Source of the DNA: Devosia sp. Root413D1
GTDB taxonomy: Bacteria; Pseudomonadota; Alphaproteobacteria; Rhizobiales; Devosiaceae
Direction: 5' to 3'
DNA length: 64,000 nucleotides
NCBI RefSeq assembly: GCF_001425235.1
Contig: NZ_LMEA01000012.1
Span: 131,752-195,751, forward strand
Part shown: positions 47,092 to 54,482 of the stretch, one piece after another
Layout: every line of letters begins with the position of its first letter
Position numbering within the stretch: position 1 is the first letter of the stretch
The notes under the pieces: model-generated
What the model was told of the DNA's origin: nothing
The model's database searches: none
Seen by the model: only the letters and a program-made list of their open reading frames with translations
Made by a program: the position numbers and the translations under genes

Positions 47092-48855
47092 ATGCAGCTG
47101 ACCTTTGGTCCCTTCGTCCTCGACGAGGAAGCCCGTGCGCTGATGTTGCGCGGCCAGGCGCAGCACATCCAGCCGCGGGTTTTCGATCTGCTCGCCTATC
47201 TGGTTCGGAATGCCGGGCGCGTGGTGCCCAAGGACGAGCTTCTGGACGCGCTGTGGCCCAATGTCACCGTAACCGAGTCATCACTGCAGCGCGCCGCGAG
47301 CCTGGCGCGGCGCGTTTTAGCGGAAGGTGGGGTCGGCGAGGCGCTGCGCAATTTTGCCCGCCATGGCTATCGTTTTGCGCTCGACGCGCCAGAGTTTGCG
47401 GTGGCGGCGCCGAAGTCATCCGCCGCGGCGGGAGGACGGTTGGCGGCGGCCCGCGCAGCCGTGAGCAGATACGATTGGGTCACGGCCACCCGCCTGTTTG
47501 CCGAGGCCGCAACGACCGACCCGCTCGATGCCGAAGACCTCGAGCTCTGGGCGCTCGCCGACGAATGCCGCGGCCATGCCGTCGCCGCATTGCCGGCGCT
47601 GCAGCGGGCGATCGAGGCGCACCTGGCGGCCGGACGGAACGACAGGGCAGCGCGGACTGCAACGACGGTTGCCCGGGTGGAACTCGAACGCGGCTCGAGC
47701 GCCGCAGCGCAAGGCTGGCTCAAACGGGCCGACACCATCCTCGCTGACTCGGACAATGCCGGCGTGCGGGCGCACCTATTGTGGATGCAATCGCGCCTTG
47801 CGGCCTCCGGCGGCCGGCCGGAAGACGCCTTGCAGCTCGCCTGCAGGGCAGCCGAGCTCGGGGCCAGCGCGGGCGACCCGGGCCTCGAGGCGCTGACGCT
47901 GGTCTATAAGGGCTTTTTCCAAATGTCGCTGGGCCAGGTCGAGGAAGGCAGCAGGTTGCAGAACCATGCCGCCGCCATCGCGCTCTCCAGCCATGTCGAC
48001 CCGATCACTGGGAGCCTGGTCTATTGCAACATCCTGTGGACGTGCCGGACCTTTGCCGATTGGGAGCGCGCACTGCAATGGAGCGATGGCTTTGATAGCT
48101 GGTGCGATGCCAGCTTTGCCGAGCGCCCCGGCTCGTGCAACCTGCACCGTGCGGAGATCCTGGGCGCCCGCGGCACGCTGATCGAAGCGTTCGACTCGAT
48201 CAGCCGGGCCTTGCCCAAACTGATCGAGGAGGAATCCTGGTCGCTGGGCGATGGATATCGCGTGCGCGGCGACGTTGCCGCCATGCTGGGCGATTTCGCC
48301 ACCGCCGACACGGACTATGCCATGGCCTATGCGCTGGGCTGGGATGCCGAGCCGGGCCACGCGGTGCGGCTGTTCGAGCAGGGCGACGCCGCGGCGGCGC
48401 TGACGGCGCTCGACCGGACGATGCAGGGGCGCGGCTGGTTCCACCTGCAGCGCCGTGGCGTGCTGCTGGTCAATGCGGCGCGCATCGCCGCCAAGTCCGG
48501 CGACGCGGCGCGCGCCGAGGGTTACCTGGCGGAGCTCACGGACAGCGAGGAGCGCTGGCCGCAACCCGCTATCCGCGCCATGCTCGCCGAGACGCGGGCT
48601 GCCCTGCTGCCGACGGGCGACCTCAGGGCGACGCAACTGCGCATCCTCGCCCGCCAGCTCTGGACCAGCGCCAAGGTCGATTATCACGCCGCCCGCGTGC
48701 GGCTCGAGCTGGCGGAGGGCTACCTCGTTGCAGGCGACCGGCCGGGAGCCGAAGCCGAGCTCGGCGCGGCCGAGATGACGGCCCGCCGCATCGGCTCGCC
48801 GCGCCTGGTCGAAGCCGCCCTATCGCTGCGCCGCGAAGCGAGCATCGGCAAATGA
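47092..48855 (+). CDS. Winged-helix (OmpR/CadC-type DNA-binding) regulator with TPR-like region
   Basis: 587 residues. N-terminal Trans_reg_C winged helix (about 1-95): LTFGPFVLDEEARALMLRG, QPRVFDLLAYLVRNAGRVV, KDELLDALWPNVTVTESSLQ and HGYRFALDAP. The remaining 480 residues are alanine-rich helical repeats of TPR type (GDAAAALTALDRTMQGRGWF and similar). No receiver domain and no membrane helix, so it is a one-component cytoplasmic regulator whose input is probably protein or ligand binding to the TPR array. Divergent from the histidine kinase gene at 46883. Target genes unknown; the repeats just upstream suggest self-control. Confidence 0.85.
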   Translation: MQLTFGPFVLDEEARALMLRGQAQHIQPRVFDLLAYLVRNAGRVVPKDELLDALWPNVTVTESSLQRAASLARRVLAEGGVGEALRNFARHGYRFALDAPEFAVAAPKSSAAAGGRLAAARAAVSRYDWVTATRLFAEAATTDPLDAEDLELWALADECRGHAVAALPALQRAIEAHLAAGRNDRAARTATTVARVELERGSSAAAQGWLKRADTILADSDNAGVRAHLLWMQSRLAASGGRPEDALQLACRAAELGASAGDPGLEALTLVYKGFFQMSLGQVEEGSRLQNHAAAIALSSHVDPITGSLVYCNILWTCRTFADWERALQWSDGFDSWCDASFAERPGSCNLHRAEILGARGTLIEAFDSISRALPKLIEEESWSLGDGYRVRGDVAAMLGDFATADTDYAMAYALGWDAEPGHAVRLFEQGDAAAALTALDRTMQGRGWFHLQRRGVLLVNAARIAAKSGDAARAEGYLAELTDSEERWPQPAIRAMLAETRAALLPTGDLRATQLRILARQLWTSAKVDYHAARVRLELAEGYLVAGDRPGAEAELGAAEMTARRIGSPRLVEAALSLRREASIGK

Positions 48856-48961
48856 TCAGCGTCTGATCAGGTCGCGGTAAGGACAGTCAGCCCCGGTCCG
48901 CCTATTGCAATCCCCGTTCCGCAGCCTCCCGCCCGGGCGGCTGCAGCGCATGAGGATTGAA

Positions 48962-49258
48962 ATGCAACTCTATGTCGTCCGTCGCCCCAGCGCCTGGGTT
49001 GCCATGCCCGATATCGAGCAGGTCAGCCAGGTCTGCGACCGCATCGCCAACGATGAGATGCAGGGTCGCGTCAGCTGGATCCGCAGCTACGCGGTGCACG
49101 AGCCGGATGGCCGCCTCGGCACATTCTGCGTGTACGAGGCGACCGATGGCGAAGCCATCCGCGAACATGCGAGGCGTGCCGGCATACCGGGAGAAGAGTT
49201 CTACCCGGTGGCCGAGACCCTGGTGGTTCGCCCCGATCCGGGGCGGCAACAATCCTGA
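48962..49258 (+). CDS. DUF4242-like small protein 1
   Basis: 98 residues. MQLYVVRRPSAW, VSWIRSYAVHEPDGRLGTFC and EAIREHARRAGIPGEEF align by eye with the DUF4242 fold, a ferredoxin-like domain; a studied member, SCO4226, binds nickel. The usual metal-related WVHSY is WIRSY here, so metal binding may be lost. GAGG is placed 6 bases before the ATG at 48962. Paralogue of the gene at 49917, with a secreted protein gene between them. Confidence 0.75.
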   Translation: MQLYVVRRPSAWVAMPDIEQVSQVCDRIANDEMQGRVSWIRSYAVHEPDGRLGTFCVYEATDGEAIREHARRAGIPGEEFYPVAETLVVRPDPGRQQS

Positions 49259-49349
49259 GGCTGGACGTTTCAAAAGACCCTACCGGCGGGGCGCCATGCG
49301 TCGCCGAGGCAGGGGGGCATCACCACAATCTGTTCAGGACCCAAGACAA

Positions 49350-49904
49350 ATGAACTTCACTCTCCCCCGTCTGGCGCACGACGCCAGCAGGCGAGCCTTG
49401 CTCGCAACGTGCATGCTTGCGGCGGCAGTCATCGCCCAGCCGTCCCTGGCGCACGACCATGCCGCCGGCGTTTCGCCCGACAACCCGCTCGCCAACAAGG
49501 TGCGCGAGATCAACGCCCGCTTCGCCGATGTGAGCGTCGCAACCGCCGAAGGCTATGCCCCGATCCCCTGTGTCTCGGGTGTCGAGGGTGGCGCCATGGG
49601 CATCCACTACGTCAACGGCGCACTGATCGAGGACGACGTCGTCGATATCGGTAAGCCCGAAGCGGTGATGTACGAGCCGCAGGCCGATGGCAGCATGCAG
49701 CTGGTGGCGGTCGAATACATCACCACCAAGGGCCCGGCCAATCTCGACGGGCACCTGTTCAGCTTCACCAACGCGCCCAACCGCTATGGCCTGCCGCCCT
49801 TCTACGAGCTGCATGTCTGGGCCTGGCGCGCCAACCCCACCGGCACCTTCGCCGACATGAACCCCAATGTCTCCTGCGACGCGACCGTCGCAGCCACCAA
49901 CTGA
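49350..49904 (+). CDS. Secreted protein of unknown function
   Basis: 184 residues. A signal peptide (RRALLATCMLAAAVIAQPSLA) is followed by HDHAAGVSPDNPLANKVREI, then YAPIPCVSGVEGGAMGIHYV, ALIEDDVVDIGKPEAVMYEP, VEYITTKGPANL and a C-terminal YELHVWAWRANPTGTFADMN with NVSCDA. The paired cysteines may form a disulfide. Histidines at the mature N-terminus and WAWRANP motif suggest a periplasmic metal- or ligand-binding protein, but I recognise no characterised family. Located between two DUF4242 genes and 12 bases before the second, so probably co-transcribed. Confidence 0.75.
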   Translation: MNFTLPRLAHDASRRALLATCMLAAAVIAQPSLAHDHAAGVSPDNPLANKVREINARFADVSVATAEGYAPIPCVSGVEGGAMGIHYVNGALIEDDVVDIGKPEAVMYEPQADGSMQLVAVEYITTKGPANLDGHLFSFTNAPNRYGLPPFYELHVWAWRANPTGTFADMNPNVSCDATVAATN

Positions 49905-49916
49905 GGAGAACTGAGA

Positions 49917-50195
49917 ATGAAACGCTATGTGATTGAACGCATGATCCCCGGTGTCGGCAAGCTCTCGGCCGAGGAGCACCGCGAGGCGGCCAAAGTCTCG
50001 AACGAGGCCCTGGCCAAACTCGCGCCGCGGGTACAGTGGGTGCATTCCTACTTCGCCGACGACATGACCTATTGCGTCTATCTCGCCGAAGATCCGGAAG
50101 ACATCCGGCGCCACGCCGAACTCAGCGGTTTTCCGGCCAACAAGATCACCCAGATCCGGGTGGTGGTCGATCCGGGCACCGCTGAAGCGGCCTGA
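49917..50195 (+). CDS. DUF4242 protein 2 (nickel-binding SCO4226-like)
   Basis: 92 residues. KRYVIERMIPGVGKLSAEEH, WVHSYFADDMTYCVYLAEDP and IRRHAELSGFPANKITQIR are classic DUF4242. In SCO4226 the fold dimerises and binds nickel; histidines and the cysteine are kept here. GAGGAGAACTGAGA precedes the ATG. Closely follows the secreted unknown gene, so both are likely one operon. Physiological role unknown. Confidence 0.88.
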   Translation: MKRYVIERMIPGVGKLSAEEHREAAKVSNEALAKLAPRVQWVHSYFADDMTYCVYLAEDPEDIRRHAELSGFPANKITQIRVVVDPGTAEAA

Positions 50196-50323
50196 CGCAG
50201 CGACCGGGCGGAGTGCCTCGCATGGCGCTTCGCCCGGGTTACGCCGGTGAACTTCTCTTGGAACCGATCGAGCCACGGGGACTTCCCCCTTTGGCGGCGG
50301 AGACAAGAAGAAGGATTGCAAAA

Positions 50324-50743
50324 ATGAAGAAACTGATCCTGGCCACCCTGGCAGTGTTCACCCTTGGTAGCGGTACGGTGCTCGCGCAGAGCGATGCCGG
50401 CGCCGCGGTCGGCGGTACGGCAGGCGGCGTCAGCGGCGCCATTGCCGGCGGCCTGATCTTCGGCCCGATCGGCGCAGTCATCGGCGGCTTTACCGGCGCG
50501 GTGATCGGCGCGAGTGCGGTCGCCGATACCTCCATCGAGTATGCGCGCCTCAACCCGACCGAACCGATCATCATCGAAGGCGATATCGACGTCGGCTATG
50601 TGGTGCCAGACACCATCGAGCTGCACGTGATCGATGGCGACCCCGACCACGCCTACTTCTACACCAACGACCGCCTCTACTTCGTTGAGCTGGAAGGGCG
50701 AACGGTCGTCTACTCGCCGGGCATCGTCGTCGCGGCGAACTGA
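50324..50743 (+). CDS. DUF1236-like secreted glycine-zipper protein
   Basis: 139 residues. Signal peptide (KKLILATLAVFTLGSGTVLA), a glycine-zipper segment (AGGVSGAIAGGLIFGPIGAV) able to insert in membranes, and a C-terminal DUF1236-type end (VVPDTIELHVIDGDPDHAYF, DRLYFVELEGRTVVYSPG). Such proteins are frequent in Hyphomicrobiales envelopes. AGAAGAAGGA precedes the ATG at 50324. Confidence 0.82.
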   Translation: MKKLILATLAVFTLGSGTVLAQSDAGAAVGGTAGGVSGAIAGGLIFGPIGAVIGGFTGAVIGASAVADTSIEYARLNPTEPIIIEGDIDVGYVVPDTIELHVIDGDPDHAYFYTNDRLYFVELEGRTVVYSPGIVVAAN

Positions 50744-50792
50744 CCGAGAAACCGGCACGGCGCGGGCCAAGTCCCGCGCCGGACCTCCGGGG

Positions 50793-52151
50793 CTAGGTTG
50801 CCGGCGCGGGCGGGATGCGCACCGTGGCCTCGAGCCCGCCGGCTTTGGAACGGCCGATACTCAGGGTACCGCCGTTGAGTTCAAGGATTTCGCGCGCGAT
50901 CGAGATGCCGAAGCCGGTGCCCGATCGCTCCTCATCGAGACGCCCACCGCGTTTGCCGAGCTTGCCGATATCTTCGTCCGACAGCCCCGGGCCATCGTCG
51001 CGGATGATGAACTCGGCCAGCTCGCCGCCCGGCCGGCAGACCACCTCGACTTCGGTGCGCGCCCATTTGGCGGCGTTCTCGAGCAGCACCCCCACCAGTT
51101 CCATCAGATCATGGGGGTCCATGTCGACGCTGGCCGGGTGGGCATCGAGCTTCCAGAACAGCTCGGGCCCCCGACCAGCCTTGCGCATCACCGTGACACT
51201 GCGCAGCAGCACCTGGTCGAGCGAGGCAGTGAGCACGTGCTCGGCGCTGCGCATCCGCAGTTGCGCCAGCCGCAACTGGTAGTCGATCCGCTCCGCCATC
51301 TCCTCGCTGAGCAGCTCCAGCACCTCGGCATTGCCGGTGTCGCCCTCGGCTCGGAGGCGCCCGGCGGTCGCCGTCAGCACGGCCAGCGGGGTCTTCAGCC
51401 CATGCGCCAGATCGTCGGCGCGGGTACGGGCGAACTGGATGGCACGCTCGTGGCTGGTCAGCAGCGCATTCACCTCGTGCACCACCGGGCCGACCTCCTC
51501 CGGATAGGGTCCGTCCAGCCGCCTGGTCCGTCCCTGCACCACGTCCTCGACGGCGCGCTGCAGGGCCTGCAGCGGGCGCAGCCCGAGATAGACCTGCAGC
51601 CAGGCGGCGAACACCAGCGCCGCCCCGACCGCGAGGAGCGCCGTCGCAATGTCGGTGGCGAAGCGCCGGAGATCGTGCCCCCTGAGACTCAGGTCCTCGG
51701 CGACGCTGACCCGCAGACGCCGTGGCCCCGTGGCGGCGTCGATCAGCACATCCTGTGTCGCGATGCTCAGCATCTGGCCCTGCGGCCCCGGTACGTGGGC
51801 AAAGGTCGGCTCCCCGGCAGTTGCCGGCTCCGGCGCCCGGACCTCGGTGTCCCAGAGTGACCGCGACTGGCCCAGCTCGCCGCTATCGAGGTCGACGACC
51901 TGCCAGTAAAGACCTCCCGCCGGGGCGGTGTAACGGGGATCGCTGAGGCGGGGGCTCAGGTCAGCGAGGGAGACCTCCGAGTCGATGCCGCTCAGCACGC
52001 GGTCGAGGCTGGCGAGCAGATCCTCACGCTGGTCGCGCTCGACCGTGGCCGCGAAGATCGAGACGATAGCGACGCCGGCGAGCAGCAGCGCCACGAGGAT
52101 CCACAGGCCGGCGCCTGCCAGCAGCCGGAGCCGCAGCGAGTGCAGCTTCAC
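50793..52151 (-). CDS. Sensor histidine kinase, PhoQ/QseC-like
   Basis: 452 residues. Membrane helices at the N-terminus (LLAGAGLWILVALLLAGVAI) and at about 165-190 (LLAVGAALVFAAWLQVYLGL), with a periplasmic sensor of 130 residues between. HAMP-like linker, phospho-acceptor in DLAHGLKTPLAVL, N-box LLENAAKWA, G1 RDDGPGLS, G2 GTGFGISIAREI. It overlaps the response-regulator gene by 4 bases, forming an operon PepSY - regulator - kinase. The sensed signal may be divalent cations or peptides as in PhoQ; this is by analogy only. Confidence 0.92.
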   Translation of the reverse strand: MKLHSLRLRLLAGAGLWILVALLLAGVAIVSIFAATVERDQREDLLASLDRVLSGIDSEVSLADLSPRLSDPRYTAPAGGLYWQVVDLDSGELGQSRSLWDTEVRAPEPATAGEPTFAHVPGPQGQMLSIATQDVLIDAATGPRRLRVSVAEDLSLRGHDLRRFATDIATALLAVGAALVFAAWLQVYLGLRPLQALQRAVEDVVQGRTRRLDGPYPEEVGPVVHEVNALLTSHERAIQFARTRADDLAHGLKTPLAVLTATAGRLRAEGDTGNAEVLELLSEEMAERIDYQLRLAQLRMRSAEHVLTASLDQVLLRSVTVMRKAGRGPELFWKLDAHPASVDMDPHDLMELVGVLLENAAKWARTEVEVVCRPGGELAEFIIRDDGPGLSDEDIGKLGKRGGRLDEERSGTGFGISIAREILELNGGTLSIGRSKAGGLEATVRIPPAPAT

Positions 52152-52813
52152 CCCTCGTCACCGGGCAGCACGTAGCCGTATCCACGTCGCGTCTCGATGA
52201 TTCCTGGTCCCAGGCGCCGCCGCAGCCGGCCGACCAACTGCTCGATCGAGTTGGGATCGCGGTCGCTGTCCTGGCTGTAGAGGTGATCGGTCAGCTCGAT
52301 CTGCGACAGCACGCGGCCACGGCTGTGCAGCAGTTGCGACAGCAGCCGGAACTCGAGTGGCGTCAGCTCGATCGGCACGCCATCCTTGCTCACCTGCATC
52401 TGCCTCGCGTCGAACACGTAGTCGCCGAAGTTGATGCGCGAGGAGGCCAGCCCGTTGGAGCGGCGGATGATGGCGCGAACCCGAGCCAGCACTTCCTCGA
52501 CGCGGCAGGGCTTGACCACGTAGTCGTCAGCGCCAGCCTCGATGGCTTCGACTTTCTCCTCCCAGCGACCGCGCGCGGTCAGCACCAGGACAGGAGAGTT
52601 CCGATCGGCACTGCGCCAGCGCTTGAGGATGGTGAGACCGTCGAGCGTCGGCAGGCCCAGGTCGAGGATCACGGTCTCGAATTCCTCGGTATCGCCGCGA
52701 TACCAGGCGACCTCGCCGTCGGTCTCGATTTCGACCACGAAGCCGGCACTGGTGAGCGCCATGCTCAGCGGCTGGGCGATGCGTTGGTCATCTTCGGCGA
52801 TGAGAATGCGCAT
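52148..52813 (-). CDS. OmpR-family response regulator
   Basis: 221 residues. Receiver with AEDDQ, phospho-acceptor Asp in VILDLGLPTLDG, Thr in VLTARG and Lys in YVVKPC. C-terminal winged helix with LTPLEFRLLSQLLHSRGRVL, DRDPNSIEQLVGRLRRRLG and TRRGYGYVL. Its ATG overlaps the PepSY stop as TGATG and its own stop overlaps the kinase start. Cognate regulator of the kinase at 50793. Confidence 0.93.
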   Translation of the reverse strand: MRILIAEDDQRIAQPLSMALTSAGFVVEIETDGEVAWYRGDTEEFETVILDLGLPTLDGLTILKRWRSADRNSPVLVLTARGRWEEKVEAIEAGADDYVVKPCRVEEVLARVRAIIRRSNGLASSRINFGDYVFDARQMQVSKDGVPIELTPLEFRLLSQLLHSRGRVLSQIELTDHLYSQDSDRDPNSIEQLVGRLRRRLGPGIIETRRGYGYVLPGDEG

Positions 52814-53268
52814 CAGTGGTCCACCAGCGCTCCGGATTGCGCATTGTAGTAGAGCTTGTGCAGGCGGCCATCGGGCTCGAGCACGGTGACCTCGTAGAGA
52901 TATACGCCCGCAAGCCGCACCAGTTCCACATCGAGCACCCGGCCCTTGGTGCTCTCGCCGACGAGCGCCGTGACGGTCGCCAGCGACAGCACCTCGCGCT
53001 TCTTCACCGCCTCGCGCGCGACGTTCTCGTCCTTGGGAACCCTGGTGAGCTGGTTGCCGGCATTCGCACTGGCGTTGCCACTGGAATTGCCGCTGTTGTT
53101 GCCGCTGCCGGCATTGGGGTTACCGGAATTCTCGCTCCCCTGGCCGCCGGCGTTGCCGCCGCCATTGCCGCCACCACCATTGCCATCGCCGTTACCGGGG
53201 TCGGCAAGGACCGGGGCAGCCAGAGCGGCGGCCAGCAGCAGGGCGAGGATGGGAGTGAAGGTGCGCAT
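52813..53268 (-). CDS. PepSY-domain secreted protein with Gly/Asn-rich linker
   Basis: 151 residues. Signal peptide (RTFTPILALLLAAALAAPVL), then about 50 residues of Gly/Asn/Ser (GNGDGNGGGGNGGGN, GNNSGNSSGNASANAGN), then a PepSY-like domain (KGRVLDVELVRLAGVYLYEV, VLEPDGRLHKLYYNAQSGAL). First gene of the operon with the OmpR-type system, so it is a good candidate for an accessory sensor or inhibitor of the kinase in the periplasm. The Gly/Asn segment resembles in composition the tail of the FecR protein at 43734. ATG 53268, with TTG 53277 possible. Confidence 0.85.
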   Translation of the reverse strand: MRTFTPILALLLAAALAAPVLADPGNGDGNGGGGNGGGNAGGQGSENSGNPNAGSGNNSGNSSGNASANAGNQLTRVPKDENVAREAVKKREVLSLATVTALVGESTKGRVLDVELVRLAGVYLYEVTVLEPDGRLHKLYYNAQSGALVDH

Positions 53269-53384
53269 AATGTGCAATTGTAACGAAGCTCAGCTGTAAT
53301 TTCCCTGAAATTCGAACTCAGGCGCGCATCAGCATGTGCCTGCTAGGTGAGAGGTGTCCTGGCAGTTGCACACACCGCCGGGGC

Positions 53385-53451
53385 GGTGCCGAAAGGCACC
53401 TTCCAACCCGGCGGCATCGCGCGCCCCCATCCGCTAGCCCACGATGCCGCC
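53385..53451 (+). ncRNA. Candidate structured element, copy 1
   Basis: Hairpin 1: GGTGCC (53385-53390), loop GAAA, GGCACC (53395-53400); GAAA is a GNRA tetraloop. Linker TTCCAACCC. Hairpin 2: 10-bp stem 53410-53419 with 53442-53451 (GGCGGCATCG). Whether it is an RNA or only a DNA repeat is unknown. Confidence 0.35.
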
Positions 53452-53624
53452 ACCCCGCCCCAGCGAGCCGCAACCCTCCAGAACGGGCTGCTCCCGTTGC
53501 CATTACTACGCCAGTACTTTGAGGCGTGCTGGAACCTGCAATTTCGCTGAGACGGCGCCTCAGCGGCACATCAGACGTCGAATGCTAGCCTTGGATTGCC
53601 CTCCCTGCCCCCAGGGTCGGGCGC

Positions 53625-53695
53625 GAGCGCCGAACGGCGCTCCAAGCGTGGCGGCACCGCAAGTCCATCTCCGCCGCAACCCATGCGGTGCCGCC
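53625..53695 (+). ncRNA. Candidate structured element, copy 2
   Basis: Hairpin 1: GAGCGCC (53625-53631), loop GAAC, GGCGCTC (53636-53642). Linker CAAGCGT. Hairpin 2: 11-bp stem 53650-53660 with 53685-53695 (GGCGGCACCGC). Compared with copy 1, stem bases change on both sides so pairing is kept. Confidence 0.35.
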
Positions 53696-53730
53696 ATCCC
53701 GATCAGCCGACCCGACTATGAGGGACTGAC

Positions 53731-53982
53731 TTGCCAATGACTGAAGCTTGGTTTTCGGCGAAACGACAGGTTCGCCGCGCCCAGATCATCCTCGACAAAC
53801 TTGGAACGCGCCTTGCCTGCGAGGTGCATAACGGCTCGCGCGCCGGCGCGACGCTGCGTGTCAACAGGGCAGCCAACGTGCCTTCCTCGTTCGACCTCGA
53901 GCTGCAGCCCGGGGAAACACTCAGCTGCACAGTGGTGCGGCGCTCGCGGATCGATATCTCCGTCCGCTTTCAACCCGCCTGA
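53731..53982 (+). CDS. Small PilZ-like protein
   Basis: 83 residues (81 from the ATG at 53737). R-Q-V-R-R-A-Q-I start, then LACEVHNGSRAGATLRVNRA resembles the PilZ pattern of a basic patch followed by a V-x-N-x-S-x-x-G-A-x-L segment. PilZ domains bind cyclic di-GMP. The canonical RxxxR and D/NxSxxG motifs are only partly met (NGSRAG), so binding is uncertain. GAGGGA lies 5 bases before the TTG at 53731. Single gene between the PepSY operon and the small secreted protein. Confidence 0.6.
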   Translation: MPMTEAWFSAKRQVRRAQIILDKLGTRLACEVHNGSRAGATLRVNRAANVPSSFDLELQPGETLSCTVVRRSRIDISVRFQPA

Positions 53983-54024
53983 TTTGAGGGGAGAAGTCCC
54001 GGGCACCGGGCCCGGGACTGATCG

Positions 54025-54333
54025 TCACTTGTCAAAGTGCGTGTTGCACAGCTCTTCCGCCGACGCGTATCGACCGCCAGTCACCAGCGGATCGCTGGTG
54101 TAGTCGAACACCCGCTCCCTGCTGGGATCCTTCTTGGCCTGCGCCTCGGCGGCCTTGCGCGGCAGCCACTTGGTGCCGGTCACATCGACATCGTTGAAGC
54201 TGTTGGGCGTGCCTGTGGTGACCAGGCAAACACGATCCTGGCCAGGAGCGCCAGGGTTCGCGTTGTTGTCCTGGGCCACCGCTGGTCCGATGCTCAAGGC
54301 CATGATGGCGGCAAGGATGGGTAGGGTTCTCAT
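54025..54333 (-). CDS. Small secreted protein of unknown function
   Basis: 102 residues. Signal peptide MRTLPILAAIMALSIGPAVA, then a short mature protein with two cysteines (DRVCLVTTG and EELCNTHF) that could form a disulfide, and a conserved-looking YTSDPLVTGGRYASAEELC end. AAAGGAGAAG ribosome-binding site before the ATG at 54333. No domain recognised. It is divergent from homospermidine synthase at 54483. Confidence 0.7.
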   Translation of the reverse strand: MRTLPILAAIMALSIGPAVAQDNNANPGAPGQDRVCLVTTGTPNSFNDVDVTGTKWLPRKAAEAQAKKDPSRERVFDYTSDPLVTGGRYASAEELCNTHFDK

Positions 54334-54482
54334 TGTTCTTCTCCTTTGCGTCCATCTCCATTCCCTCAACCTCGCGCTGCCGGCATGGTTCCGTAGAACT
54401 GCGCAGCGTGGGAACAATCCTCTTACCGGCGGTGTTTAGCTGATGCGGCTGTGACGCGGCACCGTGAAAAGAGTCGATCACC

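Larger units (their letters stand above)
53269..53730. other. 462-base intergenic region with duplicated two-hairpin element
   Basis: No convincing gene. It contains two copies of a two-hairpin structure described as separate entries (53385-53451 and 53625-53695). Promoters for the divergent PepSY and PilZ-like genes should also lie here. Confidence 0.5.
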
